Below are positions 16,468 to 25,520 of a stretch of DNA of 64,000 nucleotides, one piece after another; position 1 is the stretch's first letter; every line of letters begins with the position of its first letter. The DNA is from an uncultured Victivallales bacterium (GTDB lineage: Bacteria; Verrucomicrobiota; Lentisphaeria; Victivallales; UBA1829): NCBI GenBank assembly GCA_934644965.1, contig CAKUDG010000012.1, positions 1 through 64,000 of the forward strand. Reading direction: 5' to 3'. Below the pieces are notes generated by a model. It ran no database searches, was not told the DNA's origin, and saw only the letters and a list, made by a program, of their open reading frames with translations. The translations under genes and the position numbers were made by a program.

Positions 16468-19400
16468 ATGATGAAAAAGCGCATAGATTTTTTTGTCCCT
16501 GCAGTCCGAAACGTTCCGATTCTCCTTCTTTGCCTTTTTCCCGCTCTTCTCTCCGCTCCCTCCGGAGCGGCAGGCATGGATCTGGACGACCCCTTCAGTG
16601 AAATTCTCGAAGACAGCCCCATTCCGGAAAATGAACTTCAGCATCTTGAACCCCATTTCGGCCCCGCCCCCAGAGACGCCGTCCTTCTGGAGGCGGAACA
16701 GCTTTCCTTTGATCCCGCCTCCTGGAAAATCATCGAACGCACTCTCGCCTTCAACCGCTTCAACGGGGCCGCATCCGAAGGAAAAATGCTCTCCGGCAGT
16801 CCGGAGGGGAAGGGAAAGGCGGAAGGAGTCTTTCAGGTCCCGGAGGGGAAGAAGCTCCATCTCTGGGTGCGCTATGTGGACGACAATCAGAAAAACAGCG
16901 CCTCCGCCACAGCGTTCACGGTCCGCGTTTTTTCCTCAGGACGTCAAGTTGCGGAAAAGGTCTTCGCCGCAAAACACATTCCCCGACTTCATGACCGTTA
17001 CTTCCGTCATGACTTCCAATGGGATTCCATGGTATTCGACGCACCGGCAGGTGAACTGCGCGTTTCCATCGAAAAGACAGCCGCTGATGCCTCTCTCGGA
17101 AAGCAGCAGGAAAAACAGGGAAAAGCCTCTTCTCAAAATGAAAATCAAAATGAAAATCCCTTTGCCGGAAGCATCGACTGCCTCCTGCTGACAGGGGACA
17201 GAGCGTATCATCCCCATATATTCGATTTCCACCCGGTCTTCGTCCGCGGGACCGTTCTGAAGGAAGAGAAGACCCCTCTCCGGCTTCAGGCCGCGGGGAT
17301 CGCACTTCCCGGGAAAGCGCTTCCGGGCAGGAAAAATCCGGAGCTTCTCAAACCCGGAGAAAGTTCCGAATGGTTTTATCTCTCGGAACATCTGAAAAAC
17401 AATGCGAAGGAAAAACGTTTTGCCGCAGGAATCCCGGTGAATCCCTACGCACGCGGCGATGAATCGGAACATTTCTTCAAAATCGAATTCTCCACAACGG
17501 AAAATGAAAGCGGAATCTTTGCTGAAATTCTTCATGCCGAACCGGGATTGCAGTGTCCCTTCACACTGGATCCGGCATCCAGGCATCTGGAAACGGACAG
17601 GGACTGGTCGGAAACGTCTCTGAAGAATTCCCGTCTTCATCCGATGCCCGCGGGAAAACGCCCCGTCCTCTTCCCCTTCGGCGGCACACTCGCACTCTAT
17701 GAGGAAATCTGGAGTTCACAAGCCATCGACAACGAACTTCAGGCTCAGGCGAATCTGGGACTGAACAATGCCAACTCCACCATCCTGAAATCCCCCAAAG
17801 GCCGCGATGCCGGATTCGGCAACACCTTCAGCGATGCGGAATTTCTCTTCCACCTGACCAAGGGCTGCATCTGCACACCCGATACGGAAACGATGGAAAA
17901 GACCATGGAAAAAAAGATCTCCGCTCTGCGGGAAGCGGGCATTCTGGAAAAATGCCGCTCCATCGGCGTGATGGATGAACCCGCCTTCGGGGTCTCGCAC
18001 GTTCTGGATTGCGTGAAGGAAACGGGGAAATGCCGCGAAGGATTCCGGAATTACCTGAAAAGCATGAAGCTGCCCGCGGAAGAGCTGGGACTGAACTCTC
18101 TGGATGAGGCGGAGCCGACGCGTGATCCGGCCAACGGAGCCCTGTTCTACTGGAGCGTCCGCTACCGGAACCATCTGATGACGGAATTTCTCAGGACCTG
18201 CACGGAAATCGTCACAAAATTCGCCCCAGGCCTGAAAACGCGAGTGAATTTCGCCACGGAACTCGTCAGCAACGGCAACATGGTGCAGTTCGGCGCCGAC
18301 TGGTTTGAAATTTTCAATTCCGGCGCCCTCACTTCCGGAGAAACCGAAGACTGGAGCAATCTTCTCCCGACCTATCAGGTGGCCGGGTACATCACGGATG
18401 TCATGAGAGGCGCCTGCCGGAAAAGCGCCGCTCCCTTTGAAATGCTCAATATCATCACGGGGCGTTCCTCCTGGGAAATCCAGGCGAAGGGATTTTCCGA
18501 AATCGGAAGGGGCGCGCGGGGGATGGGATTCTTCCGCTACGGGCCGAGTTATTCAGGAGCATCGGATTCCGTCAGCCATGTGCCGGAAATCCATGAGGGT
18601 ATCAAGAACATCACCTTCCCCACGGGGGAGGTGGAAGAGGATCTCATGAAGGGGACGGTCGCAAAAGGAGATGCGGCGCTGCTGCTTTCCGTCACCGGAG
18701 ACATCCGCCAGATTCTGAACTTCGCAAACCCGTACGGACGCGAACGCATGTGGCTGCACCTGCTGCTGAGTCATATGGGAGTGCGCCTGGACGTGATCGA
18801 GGAGCAGGATCTGCGGGACGGACTGGAAGCCTATACGCATTTGTTTGTCACCGATGCCGACATCAGAAAGGAATTCCTGACGCCTCTCCTGAAATGGATC
18901 GAAAACGGAGGCACGCTCATCATGACCGCAGGAGCCTTGACAAACGACGAATACGGACGGAATCTCGGCTTCGATGAAAAGACCGGTCTCCGCCGTCGGG
19001 AAGCACAGATCGAGACGAAAAAAATCAAGGATCCCTCCAACCATTTCGGCACACTCTCCGGCGAGGATTTCTCCCTCTCGCTTCCGAACGGCCTCCAGCA
19101 GGTGGAAAGCGGCACAGTGTTTCTTTCCGATTCTCAGGATCGCGCCCTTGCCAGTGTTCACCCCTTCGGCAAAGGGAAAATCGTTTTCTGCGGCCTGATG
19201 CCCGGATTCGCCTACATCCGTACTCAGAGTGCCCGCAAAGACAGTTTCCACAGCGACAGAATCTATCCGCCCGACGGACGGAATCTCATGAAACGGATCC
19301 TCCGGGAAGCCGGACTGACTCCCTCCGTAAAAACCGACCATTTCCTGGTGGAAGCAATTCTGACGGAGTCTCCGCGTGCCGACATTGTCACACTCTCCAA

Positions 19401-19563
19401 CTGGAGCGGGACACCACGGGAAATCACGCTGACTCTTCCGGACAGACAATACAGAAAAATCCGCTGTGTTCCCGGAAAACTCCTGGACAGCACCTCCGCG
19501 GAGGGTCTTCTCCGCATTCGTCTGGAAACCGGAGCCGGCGGATATGTGATTCTGGAAAAGTAG
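16468..19563 (+). CDS. Secreted GH42-like glycoside hydrolase
   Basis: This 1031-residue protein has an N-terminal signal peptide (charged start, hydrophobic LLLLCLFPALLSA core). A beta-rich, carbohydrate-binding-like region comes next (about 70-250). A central (beta/alpha)8-type domain (about 400-720) offers candidate catalytic glutamates E504 in MDEPAFG and E625 in SGETEDW. An A4-type glutamine-amidotransferase-like fold (about 730-900, THLFVTDADIRKEF and GGTLIMTAGAL) is typical of the beta-galactosidase GH42 trimerisation domain. A small C-terminal beta domain closes it. It follows the pseudopilin by 14 bases without a clear Shine-Dalgarno, implying coupled translation. Clan GH-A membership is inferred; it is divergent from classical GH42, and the substrate is unknown. 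Confidence 0.75.
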   Translation: MMKKRIDFFVPAVRNVPILLLCLFPALLSAPSGAAGMDLDDPFSEILEDSPIPENELQHLEPHFGPAPRDAVLLEAEQLSFDPASWKIIERTLAFNRFNGAASEGKMLSGSPEGKGKAEGVFQVPEGKKLHLWVRYVDDNQKNSASATAFTVRVFSSGRQVAEKVFAAKHIPRLHDRYFRHDFQWDSMVFDAPAGELRVSIEKTAADASLGKQQEKQGKASSQNENQNENPFAGSIDCLLLTGDRAYHPHIFDFHPVFVRGTVLKEEKTPLRLQAAGIALPGKALPGRKNPELLKPGESSEWFYLSEHLKNNAKEKRFAAGIPVNPYARGDESEHFFKIEFSTTENESGIFAEILHAEPGLQCPFTLDPASRHLETDRDWSETSLKNSRLHPMPAGKRPVLFPFGGTLALYEEIWSSQAIDNELQAQANLGLNNANSTILKSPKGRDAGFGNTFSDAEFLFHLTKGCICTPDTETMEKTMEKKISALREAGILEKCRSIGVMDEPAFGVSHVLDCVKETGKCREGFRNYLKSMKLPAEELGLNSLDEAEPTRDPANGALFYWSVRYRNHLMTEFLRTCTEIVTKFAPGLKTRVNFATELVSNGNMVQFGADWFEIFNSGALTSGETEDWSNLLPTYQVAGYITDVMRGACRKSAAPFEMLNIITGRSSWEIQAKGFSEIGRGARGMGFFRYGPSYSGASDSVSHVPEIHEGIKNITFPTGEVEEDLMKGTVAKGDAALLLSVTGDIRQILNFANPYGRERMWLHLLLSHMGVRLDVIEEQDLRDGLEAYTHLFVTDADIRKEFLTPLLKWIENGGTLIMTAGALTNDEYGRNLGFDEKTGLRRREAQIETKKIKDPSNHFGTLSGEDFSLSLPNGLQQVESGTVFLSDSQDRALASVHPFGKGKIVFCGLMPGFAYIRTQSARKDSFHSDRIYPPDGRNLMKRILREAGLTPSVKTDHFLVEAILTESPRADIVTLSNWSGTPREITLTLPDRQYRKIRCVPGKLLDSTSAEGLLRIRLETGAGGYVILEK

Positions 19564-19799
19564 GTTTCAGGGAAAGGTCCGTTTTTTCAGGGAATCATTC
19601 CATCAACTGCAATGAGAGCACCCATACGGGCCGGAAAAGGTTCAGAAGGAATCCATGGTGAAATAAGGGAAATCATCCACAGGAAAAATTATCCGCGGGA
19701 AAGCACCCGATATCCATCCTCAGCGTCCCCGGGAGGGATCATCGGCAATCTTCCCCCAGTGTATATATCAACAACATCTTATTCAAGGAAAACGGCATC

Positions 19800-22700
19800 A
19801 TGAAAATCAGAAGACTTCTTTTCCCGCTGCTGGCATTCGGGATGGGTTGCTTCCCGGCACTTGAGTCCGCGGAACTGCGGACGGGAGCGGAAGAGACGGC
19901 ATGGAAAAAACTGCCCGTCCTTCTGGAACTCCCGACAGGAGGGAAAGGATCCTTTCAGCTCCCGGATCTTCCGGCAGACGGGGACGAACTGACCTTGACG
20001 GTCCGCTTCAGAGAACGCGGCTTCCTGAAAATTCTCTGTGGAAAAGGAAAAATCGAATGGAGTTACACCGGTCCGGAAACTTACCGGATTTCCGTGTGGG
20101 AGGATGCGGAACAGAGACCCGTCACCCAGCTGAACTGCAGAGTCCGCGGCGTCCTTCAGGACAGTTTCTCCATTGATGACAACCTCCTGAACTGGAGCAA
20201 ATTCTACCAGTACAGCATCCCTGAATTCACAGAGCAGGACATGAACATGCGCATCTGCGCCAACGGCGGGCAGTATGATTTTCACATCAACGGTCTCTAC
20301 GCCGCCACGCTGAAAGCAGCCCCGGTCTCCTTCCAGTTCCGGGATATGGAAATCCAGGAACTCTCCGGGGAGAAGAACCGGAATCCGGATCGCTTCACCA
20401 CACTGGATCTCACTCCGAAATACAATTTCAATGTCGGCTTCAAAAAGGACAGCTTCCCGGAACGGAAGATCGCCGAAGTCAAGGGGATCCCCTTCTTCTT
20501 CGGCCGGAAATGGAAACAGGGCAACGCCCTGAACGTGGGGCAGAGCTGGAGCCGATTCGTCAATACGAGAAGTGAAGGCTGGGAGTTCGGCGGACGCTGG
20601 GGCGGAGTCTGGGATCACGCCGCCGCTTCACAGAACAACCCGACCCGCTTCCAGTTCCGCGTCCCGCAGAACGATTACACGGCCCTGCACGTGATCGCCG
20701 CATCCATCAAAAACACGCCGGCGGCCATCGACCGCTTCACCGTTCAATTCTACCGTCCCGGAGCGGGTTTCCCAAAAGATTTCCAAAGTCCTCCGGTTCC
20801 CTTCCTGAGTGCGAAGGCGAATGCCGAATCCATTCAGGTGGACGGAAAAACACTGAGCCTCGTCACCGTCCCGCTCGACACCGGAGCTCTGAAGGAGTTC
20901 AAGGACCTGCCCTATTTGGAATTTGAAATCACCAAGGATGTGCTGGACTACCAGTGCTATCCGGATCCGTTCTATTACAGCCGGCTCGGCGGCGGACTTC
21001 CCAGCGCCGTCAAGATTTTTGCCGCGACGCTGGAAAAAGCACCGCTTTCGGTGGATTTTGAACCGGGTGAATTTGCAAACGTCTGGCTGGCTCCGGAGCC
21101 TGTCTTCTACCGCGCCGGACTGAGCAACCACACGGGAAAGTCCATGAAGCTGAAACTTGAGCTGGAAAGCGTTTCGTGGGACGGAAAAGAAAAAACGCAT
21201 ACGGAAAGGGAAGTCCTCCTGCCGCCGGGGAAAAGCCTCACGGAGAAACTGGATCTGAAGCTGAAGCGCTACGGACATCATTTTGTGACGCTGAAGATTT
21301 CGGGAGACGCCTCCTACCGTCAGGAACGCACTCTTTCCTATCTCCATGCGCGTGAAAACAGCAATCCTGATTTGGAAGACTATCCCGGATTCATCTTCGG
21401 GGTCTGGAACTGGGGCGGCGGCCACTACACGGTGGACGGCCCGGAATTCTACGATCTCATCGGCAAATCCGGCTTCAAGGCCACCGGGTTCCGCATTCCG
21501 GACCCCGTCACAGAAAAAGCCGCCTACGAAACCGCGAAGAAATGGCATATCCGCAGCTATTTCGCCGGAGATCTCTGGCCCACAGCAGACTATGCAAAAG
21601 AAATGGAAAAGAAAAAACAGAACGAAGAAAAAAACCGCAGAAACACTCTTGTAAAACTGGGACTCCCGCCCGACACGCCTAAGCTGGAAAACGATCTGGA
21701 ACAGAAAAAATTCTTCGCCTTCGGCACGGAACCCGCCTTCGGGATCTACACGGGAGGCTCGCTGCCGGAATTCTACGGAGAAAAAGCTCTGGATCCTTAC
21801 GGGAACAACGAGGAACCCGTTGCGGGAGAAATGCTGAACGCCTCCAAGTCTCAGGAATACACCAGACTCCGCGACGGACTCAGGAAAAACATCCCCCTCC
21901 TGAAAAAAGAGCATCCCGACTACAAGGTGATGGTCCCCTGGGGCGACCCCAACTTCCTCATTCCCTTCCTCTCCGACCCGGTGCTGAAGGATCAGATCGA
22001 CGGAGCTCTCTACGACACCGGAGTCTTCGACCGCATGCCTGAAATGCAGCTGCATCAGACGGTCATTCACCGTCTCTGGCAGTTCCGTCAGAACTGGTCG
22101 AAATACGTCAAGGACCGGGATCCACTTCTGGTTTCGATTGAAGGCCCCTGTTTCACGGGCGTCCTCAACTCCAAGGGGGCGCTCAGCGAACGGGAACTGG
22201 CGTCCTATGTTCCCCGTTCCATGCTGCTGCTCGGCGCATACGGCATGAACAGGCAGTTTTCCCTTCCCGGGGGCAGCGCTCCGGCCAGTTACTGGGGAGA
22301 ACAGCATTACGGAAACGGACCGATCGGAAGGTATGCGACACTCAATCCCCATGTGCTGTACAGCACCATTGCAACCATGATCCGGCATCTGGAACCGCTC
22401 CGCTTCGTCCGTCCGCTGCGACTGAAGGAAAAGAGTCTCTACGCACTTCAGTTTGAAGACGTCCGCGATCCGCAGAAGAAGGTTCACTTCATCTGGACCA
22501 TCCGCGGCACACGCCCGCTCCGGATCGGCGCGCCCTTCAGCGCATACGACCTTATGGACAATCCCGTTGACGGCAAGGACTCCACAATCACCATCTCCGA
22601 CATGCCTGTGATCGTCTACGGACTCGGAGCCGATTCTGAAGCCCTTCTCTTCCCCGGCGAACCGGATCACAGCGATTCGCAAAACGGGGAATTCGTCACC

Positions 22701-23756
22701 CGGATCGCAAATCCCGGAGACGGAAAATGGGAACAGATCCAGGAAAACGACCGCGACTACACCGCAGCCGCCGTGGATTTCATCCGCCGTTTCCCCGCGG
22801 AAATGGAAACGTCCATTGTGGAAGTGCCTGAAAAATACGGCTCCAAAGCCCTCTCCGTCCTTCTGGGTCCGCAGGAGAAAAACAGAGGGACGATGCCTCA
22901 TTACACGACTTTCGTCCCGAAACAGAAAATCATCATTCCCGGAACGGCCGAGACTTTGAACATCCATGTCAAAGGCACCGGGGACTGGGGACGAATCCTC
23001 TTTTCCCTCCGCGATGCCAAGGGGGAAAAATGGATCAGCTGCGGAGTCAGAAACGAATGGAACTGCGACGACACGAAAAGCTTGAGCTCACTCAATTTTG
23101 AAGGCTGGCGTCTCCTCAAGATTCCTCTCCCCGGAAACGCACCCTGGGATTCCTTCCGCCTTTACGGAACGGCTTCCTGGGCGGCCTACGGCGGAGATGA
23201 ACGGGTCGATTACCCGCTCAGCATTGAAAAAATGATCGTCGAACGGCGGGAGCAGTTCATCCATGTCAATTCCCTGGAAAAGCTTGAGCCGCAGGCCGTC
23301 CTCATCGGGGACATGTTCGCAGAATATCCCTCTGCTGAGGCCATGGCTCCCCGCGCCGCCCAGGCTGCCAATCTCCGCATGCCGCCTCCTTCCAGGAGGT
23401 TCAAGGAACCCAATCCCGTCGTTCAGCTCGAAGCCAGGGCGGACAAGTCTCTGCCTAAGCCTGAAATCCTGAGTGTCGAGGAACCGGGAACGGGAAATGA
23501 CGGCACTAATGGAATCTTCCATATCCGTCCCATCCCGGAAGCCGTGGAATATGATTTCTATGTCTCCCGGAACCCTGATGGAAGCGGGGCTCTTCTCCTC
23601 GGAAGAAATCTCAAAAACGCTCCCTTCCATATCCGGAACTTCAAGGCGGAAACCGATCTCTATGCCTTCCTGGTATATCGCAGCAAAGAGAAAAAACAGT
23701 CTCTGCCATCCCCGGTATTCAAGTTCAATATGAAGAAGAATTTCGGGAACAACTGA
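19800..23756 (+). CDS. Very large secreted glycosidase-like protein, unknown family
   Basis: This 1318-residue exported protein has the signal peptide MKIRRLLFPLLAFGMGCFPALESA. Beta-sandwich-like modules occupy roughly 30-500. A TIM-barrel-like region follows (about 520-900: FIFGVWNWGGGHYTVDG and LLVSIEGPCFTG), then a barrel-capping beta domain. After that come a carbohydrate-binding-like module (about 980-1130) and a fibronectin-III-like C-terminus (about 1220-1318). A good AAGGAAAAC precedes the ATG. It follows the GH42-like gene by 236 bases and probably acts on the same polysaccharide. I cannot place it in a numbered GH family; the catalytic residues are unproven, with E in VSIEGP one candidate. 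Confidence 0.6.
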   Translation: MKIRRLLFPLLAFGMGCFPALESAELRTGAEETAWKKLPVLLELPTGGKGSFQLPDLPADGDELTLTVRFRERGFLKILCGKGKIEWSYTGPETYRISVWEDAEQRPVTQLNCRVRGVLQDSFSIDDNLLNWSKFYQYSIPEFTEQDMNMRICANGGQYDFHINGLYAATLKAAPVSFQFRDMEIQELSGEKNRNPDRFTTLDLTPKYNFNVGFKKDSFPERKIAEVKGIPFFFGRKWKQGNALNVGQSWSRFVNTRSEGWEFGGRWGGVWDHAAASQNNPTRFQFRVPQNDYTALHVIAASIKNTPAAIDRFTVQFYRPGAGFPKDFQSPPVPFLSAKANAESIQVDGKTLSLVTVPLDTGALKEFKDLPYLEFEITKDVLDYQCYPDPFYYSRLGGGLPSAVKIFAATLEKAPLSVDFEPGEFANVWLAPEPVFYRAGLSNHTGKSMKLKLELESVSWDGKEKTHTEREVLLPPGKSLTEKLDLKLKRYGHHFVTLKISGDASYRQERTLSYLHARENSNPDLEDYPGFIFGVWNWGGGHYTVDGPEFYDLIGKSGFKATGFRIPDPVTEKAAYETAKKWHIRSYFAGDLWPTADYAKEMEKKKQNEEKNRRNTLVKLGLPPDTPKLENDLEQKKFFAFGTEPAFGIYTGGSLPEFYGEKALDPYGNNEEPVAGEMLNASKSQEYTRLRDGLRKNIPLLKKEHPDYKVMVPWGDPNFLIPFLSDPVLKDQIDGALYDTGVFDRMPEMQLHQTVIHRLWQFRQNWSKYVKDRDPLLVSIEGPCFTGVLNSKGALSERELASYVPRSMLLLGAYGMNRQFSLPGGSAPASYWGEQHYGNGPIGRYATLNPHVLYSTIATMIRHLEPLRFVRPLRLKEKSLYALQFEDVRDPQKKVHFIWTIRGTRPLRIGAPFSAYDLMDNPVDGKDSTITISDMPVIVYGLGADSEALLFPGEPDHSDSQNGEFVTRIANPGDGKWEQIQENDRDYTAAAVDFIRRFPAEMETSIVEVPEKYGSKALSVLLGPQEKNRGTMPHYTTFVPKQKIIIPGTAETLNIHVKGTGDWGRILFSLRDAKGEKWISCGVRNEWNCDDTKSLSSLNFEGWRLLKIPLPGNAPWDSFRLYGTASWAAYGGDERVDYPLSIEKMIVERREQFIHVNSLEKLEPQAVLIGDMFAEYPSAEAMAPRAAQAANLRMPPPSRRFKEPNPVVQLEARADKSLPKPEILSVEEPGTGNDGTNGIFHIRPIPEAVEYDFYVSRNPDGSGALLLGRNLKNAPFHIRNFKAETDLYAFLVYRSKEKKQSLPSPVFKFNMKKNFGNN

Positions 23757-23773
23757 GTCCGACAGGCATTTCC

Positions 23774-23795
23774 TTTCCCCTGTCCACAGGGGAAA
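23774..23795 (+). terminator. Hairpin after the large secreted protein gene
   Basis: TTTCCCCTG (23774-23782) and CAGGGGAAA (23787-23795) form a perfect 9-bp stem with a TCCA loop. The T-rich tail is poor (CAACATCCTCC), so it may be a weak terminator or an mRNA end stabiliser. Confidence 0.5.
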
Positions 23796-23884
23796 CAACA
23801 TCCTCCTTCCCTTTCCCCGCTCTTGAACGGTCTTGGCCGGGGTGAAGGGAAGGAGCTTTTTTTCTCTGACACATCCTTCATCTA

Positions 23885-23950
23885 TTTTTCTCTCCCTCCC
23901 CCCTCTTTTTCTTTTCTTTTCCTTCTCTTCTTCTCTCCTCTTCTCTCCCC
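23885..23950 (+). other. 66-base uninterrupted polypyrimidine tract
   Basis: From 23885 to 23950 the plus strand contains only C and T. Such homopurine-homopyrimidine tracts can adopt triplex DNA and can act as C-rich Rho-loading sites in RNA. It lies between the end of the glycosidase locus and the flavodoxin promoter. Confidence 0.85.
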
Positions 23951-24165
23951 GGAAAGCAGAAAATTCCCCTTCTTATCTTCTGATTCCCCCTCCCCTTTTC
24001 CGTTTCCGATGCACGTTGATGAACGGAAAATCAGCGGAAAGGCTCCGGAATTCAAGGGAAAAAGTTTTCTCTTCCATCTCATTCCCAATACCCTGAGGCT
24101 TTTTTCAGACAACGGCGCAAAAAAAGACCCCGGTAAAAAAGTTAGAAAATATAAAATTTTAAAAA

Positions 24166-24183
24166 AATTAGATCTTTCTAATT
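24166..24183 (+). promoter_or_regulatory. Palindrome overlapping the -35 box (possible second repressor site)
   Basis: AATTAGATCTTTCTAATT is a perfect inverted repeat with 7-base arms and a 4-base centre. It contains TTAG-N6-CTAA, the same half-site spacing as the iron-box-like sequence at 24274-24292. It overlaps the first two bases of the -35 hexamer. Confidence 0.5.
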
Positions 24184-24211
24184 GACTTTTCCGCTTTCCC
24201 TCCTATATTAT
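24182..24211 (+). promoter_or_regulatory. Promoter of the DUF3793-flavodoxin operon
   Basis: TTGACT (24182-24187), an 18-base spacer and TATTAT (24206-24211) form a good promoter; TATATT at 24204-24209 with a 16-base spacer is the alternative. The predicted transcript start is near 24218, about 100 bases before the first ATG. Confidence 0.6.
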
Positions 24212-24273
24212 CCGCAATTCCCCTTCAAAAACGACTCTCTCAAAGAGGAAAGGGGAAGAAGCGCGTCTCGTAG

Positions 24274-24292
24274 TTAGATTAGGCTAACTTAA
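24274..24292 (+). promoter_or_regulatory. DtxR/IdeR-type iron-box-like operator
   Basis: TTAGATTAGGCTAACTTAA matches the mycobacterial IdeR consensus TTAGGTTAGGCTAACCTAA at 17 of 19 positions, including the TTAGGCTAA core. It is 25 bases upstream of the DUF3793 gene and downstream of the predicted start site, so binding of a metal-loaded DtxR-family repressor would block elongation or a second promoter. Flavodoxin is a classic iron-limitation gene, which makes the assignment biologically coherent. The repressor gene is not in this window. Confidence 0.6.
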
Positions 24293-24316
24293 AAAAAAAG
24301 AAATAAAGCGTATCTT

Positions 24317-25006
24317 ATGGACATATCCAGTTCAGAGAATCCTTTCTGCAAGGTTCACAAAAAGGGGATGATGCGTTTTCTCATGGTGAAGACGGCAGGA
24401 GTCCGGAGCGGGATCAAATCGGGAGAACTGCTTCGTGTATCCTCCTGCTATCGCCTGAGACATTCCTGGAATGGAGCAGAGGAGAGAGGATGCCCGCGGG
24501 AAGACACAGAAATCTGCCTTTCCATGAAGGAAATTCTGGACGCTTTGAAACTGAGCTTCCACATTCTGAAACAGGATTCAGAAAGCGCGCTGGTACTTTT
24601 CTATGCGCCTGAGCTTCTGAAGGAGACTCTGAAAAATCAGGAAACTGCCCGGACACTGGAAAAACTCGGATATACCGATCCCGCCTCACTGGAAAAATCG
24701 CTTGAAACGCTGAGTGAACGCTGCAGGAACGGACTTTCCCATGAGGTGGGATTTTTCATCGGCTATCCTCCGAAGGACGTGATCGGCTTTCTTTCCGGGA
24801 AAACGCCGGAAGAAACCGCTGGCAGCAGAAAAAGAAAAGGCTCCTGGAGAATTTTCGGAGAAGCGGAGGAATCACTGCGCCTGATGGAGCTTTACCGGAA
24901 AGTGGAACGGAAAGCCGACATCATCCTGAAACGATACCAGGATCTGGAAACCTGTCTAAGTGAAATGGAAACCATTCAAATAAAAGGAGTTTTTCAACAT
25001 GTCTGA
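24317..25006 (+). CDS. DUF3793 family protein
   Basis: This 229-residue soluble protein carries the DUF3793 landmarks: ALVLFYAPELL, the HEVGFFIGYPPKDVIGFL block, and a C-terminal helical segment ending KADIILKRYQDLE. The family has no established function. From memory it is frequently encoded beside flavodoxin in Firmicutes, as here, where the stop overlaps the flavodoxin start by 8 bases. ATG 24317 has no clear Shine-Dalgarno; ATGs at 24368 and 24371 follow AAGGGG too closely to be ideal. Position behind an iron-box-like operator suggests expression when iron is scarce. A role in flavodoxin or iron-sulfur homeostasis is inference. Confidence 0.8.
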   Translation: MDISSSENPFCKVHKKGMMRFLMVKTAGVRSGIKSGELLRVSSCYRLRHSWNGAEERGCPREDTEICLSMKEILDALKLSFHILKQDSESALVLFYAPELLKETLKNQETARTLEKLGYTDPASLEKSLETLSERCRNGLSHEVGFFIGYPPKDVIGFLSGKTPEETAGSRKRKGSWRIFGEAEESLRLMELYRKVERKADIILKRYQDLETCLSEMETIQIKGVFQHV

Positions 25007-25493
25007 AGTAAAAGTCATATACGGGAGCACCAGCTCCTGCACGGAAAATGCGGCACGGATGATTGCGGAGGCGTTCGGGACGATCGCAGTCAACATCACG
25101 GATGCGACGGAAGCGGATTTCAATGCAGAACTGCTGATCCTCGGCAGCTCAACCTGGGGAATGGGCGAACTGCAGGACGACTGGGCGGCAAGAATCTCCC
25201 TTCTGGACCGTGTCGACCTGAAAGGGAAAAGGGCGGCTGTCTTCGGACTGGGGGATCAGAACTCATTCGCGGACACCTTCGTCGACGCCATCCAGATCCT
25301 TGCAGACAAAGTTCAGGAACGCGGCGCAGTGCTGACCGGTAAAACCTCTTCGGCCGGATATACCCACAACGCCTCCGCCGCAGAAAAGGACGGCATGTTC
25401 ATCGGACTCGCACTCGACGATACCAATGAAGCGGAAAAAACCCCTTCCCGCATCGCGGAATGGGTGGAAAACCTGAAAAAAGAAATCTCCTGA
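24999..25493 (+). CDS. Flavodoxin, long-chain type
   Basis: This 164-residue FMN electron carrier replaces ferredoxin when iron is limiting. The FMN phosphate loop GSTSSCTEN is at residues 9-17. The isoalloxazine loops are SSTWGMGELQDDW and GLGDQNSFADTF, the second followed by the insertion typical of long-chain flavodoxins. A strong AAAGGAG sits before the ATG inside the end of the DUF3793 gene, so translation is coupled. Likely partners are ferredoxin-linked enzymes such as the 2-oxoacid oxidoreductase at 46322-49116. Regulation by the iron-box-like site upstream of the operon is inferred. Confidence 0.95.
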   Translation: MSEVKVIYGSTSSCTENAARMIAEAFGTIAVNITDATEADFNAELLILGSSTWGMGELQDDWAARISLLDRVDLKGKRAAVFGLGDQNSFADTFVDAIQILADKVQERGAVLTGKTSSAGYTHNASAAEKDGMFIGLALDDTNEAEKTPSRIAEWVENLKKEIS

Positions 25494-25520
25494 AAACAGA
25501 AAAGAAAAACACTGCGGAAA

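Larger units (their letters stand above)
23757..24316. other. Regulatory intergenic region before the flavodoxin operon
   Basis: About 560 bases. In order they hold a perfect hairpin 18 bases after the previous stop, a 66-base pure pyrimidine tract, an AT-rich block with a palindrome and promoter, and an iron-box-like sequence 25 bases before the first gene. No coding sequence is supported. Confidence 0.6.

Noticed and set aside
20628..22967. A 779-codon open frame on the minus strand, opposite the large secreted protein gene
   Set aside because: It lies antisense to a gene with a signal peptide and domain structure, has no recognisable domain, and is the kind of long shadow frame expected in GC-biased codons. 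The same applies to the long antisense frames at 9149-10651, 42992-44257, 50360-52624 and 53930-55981.
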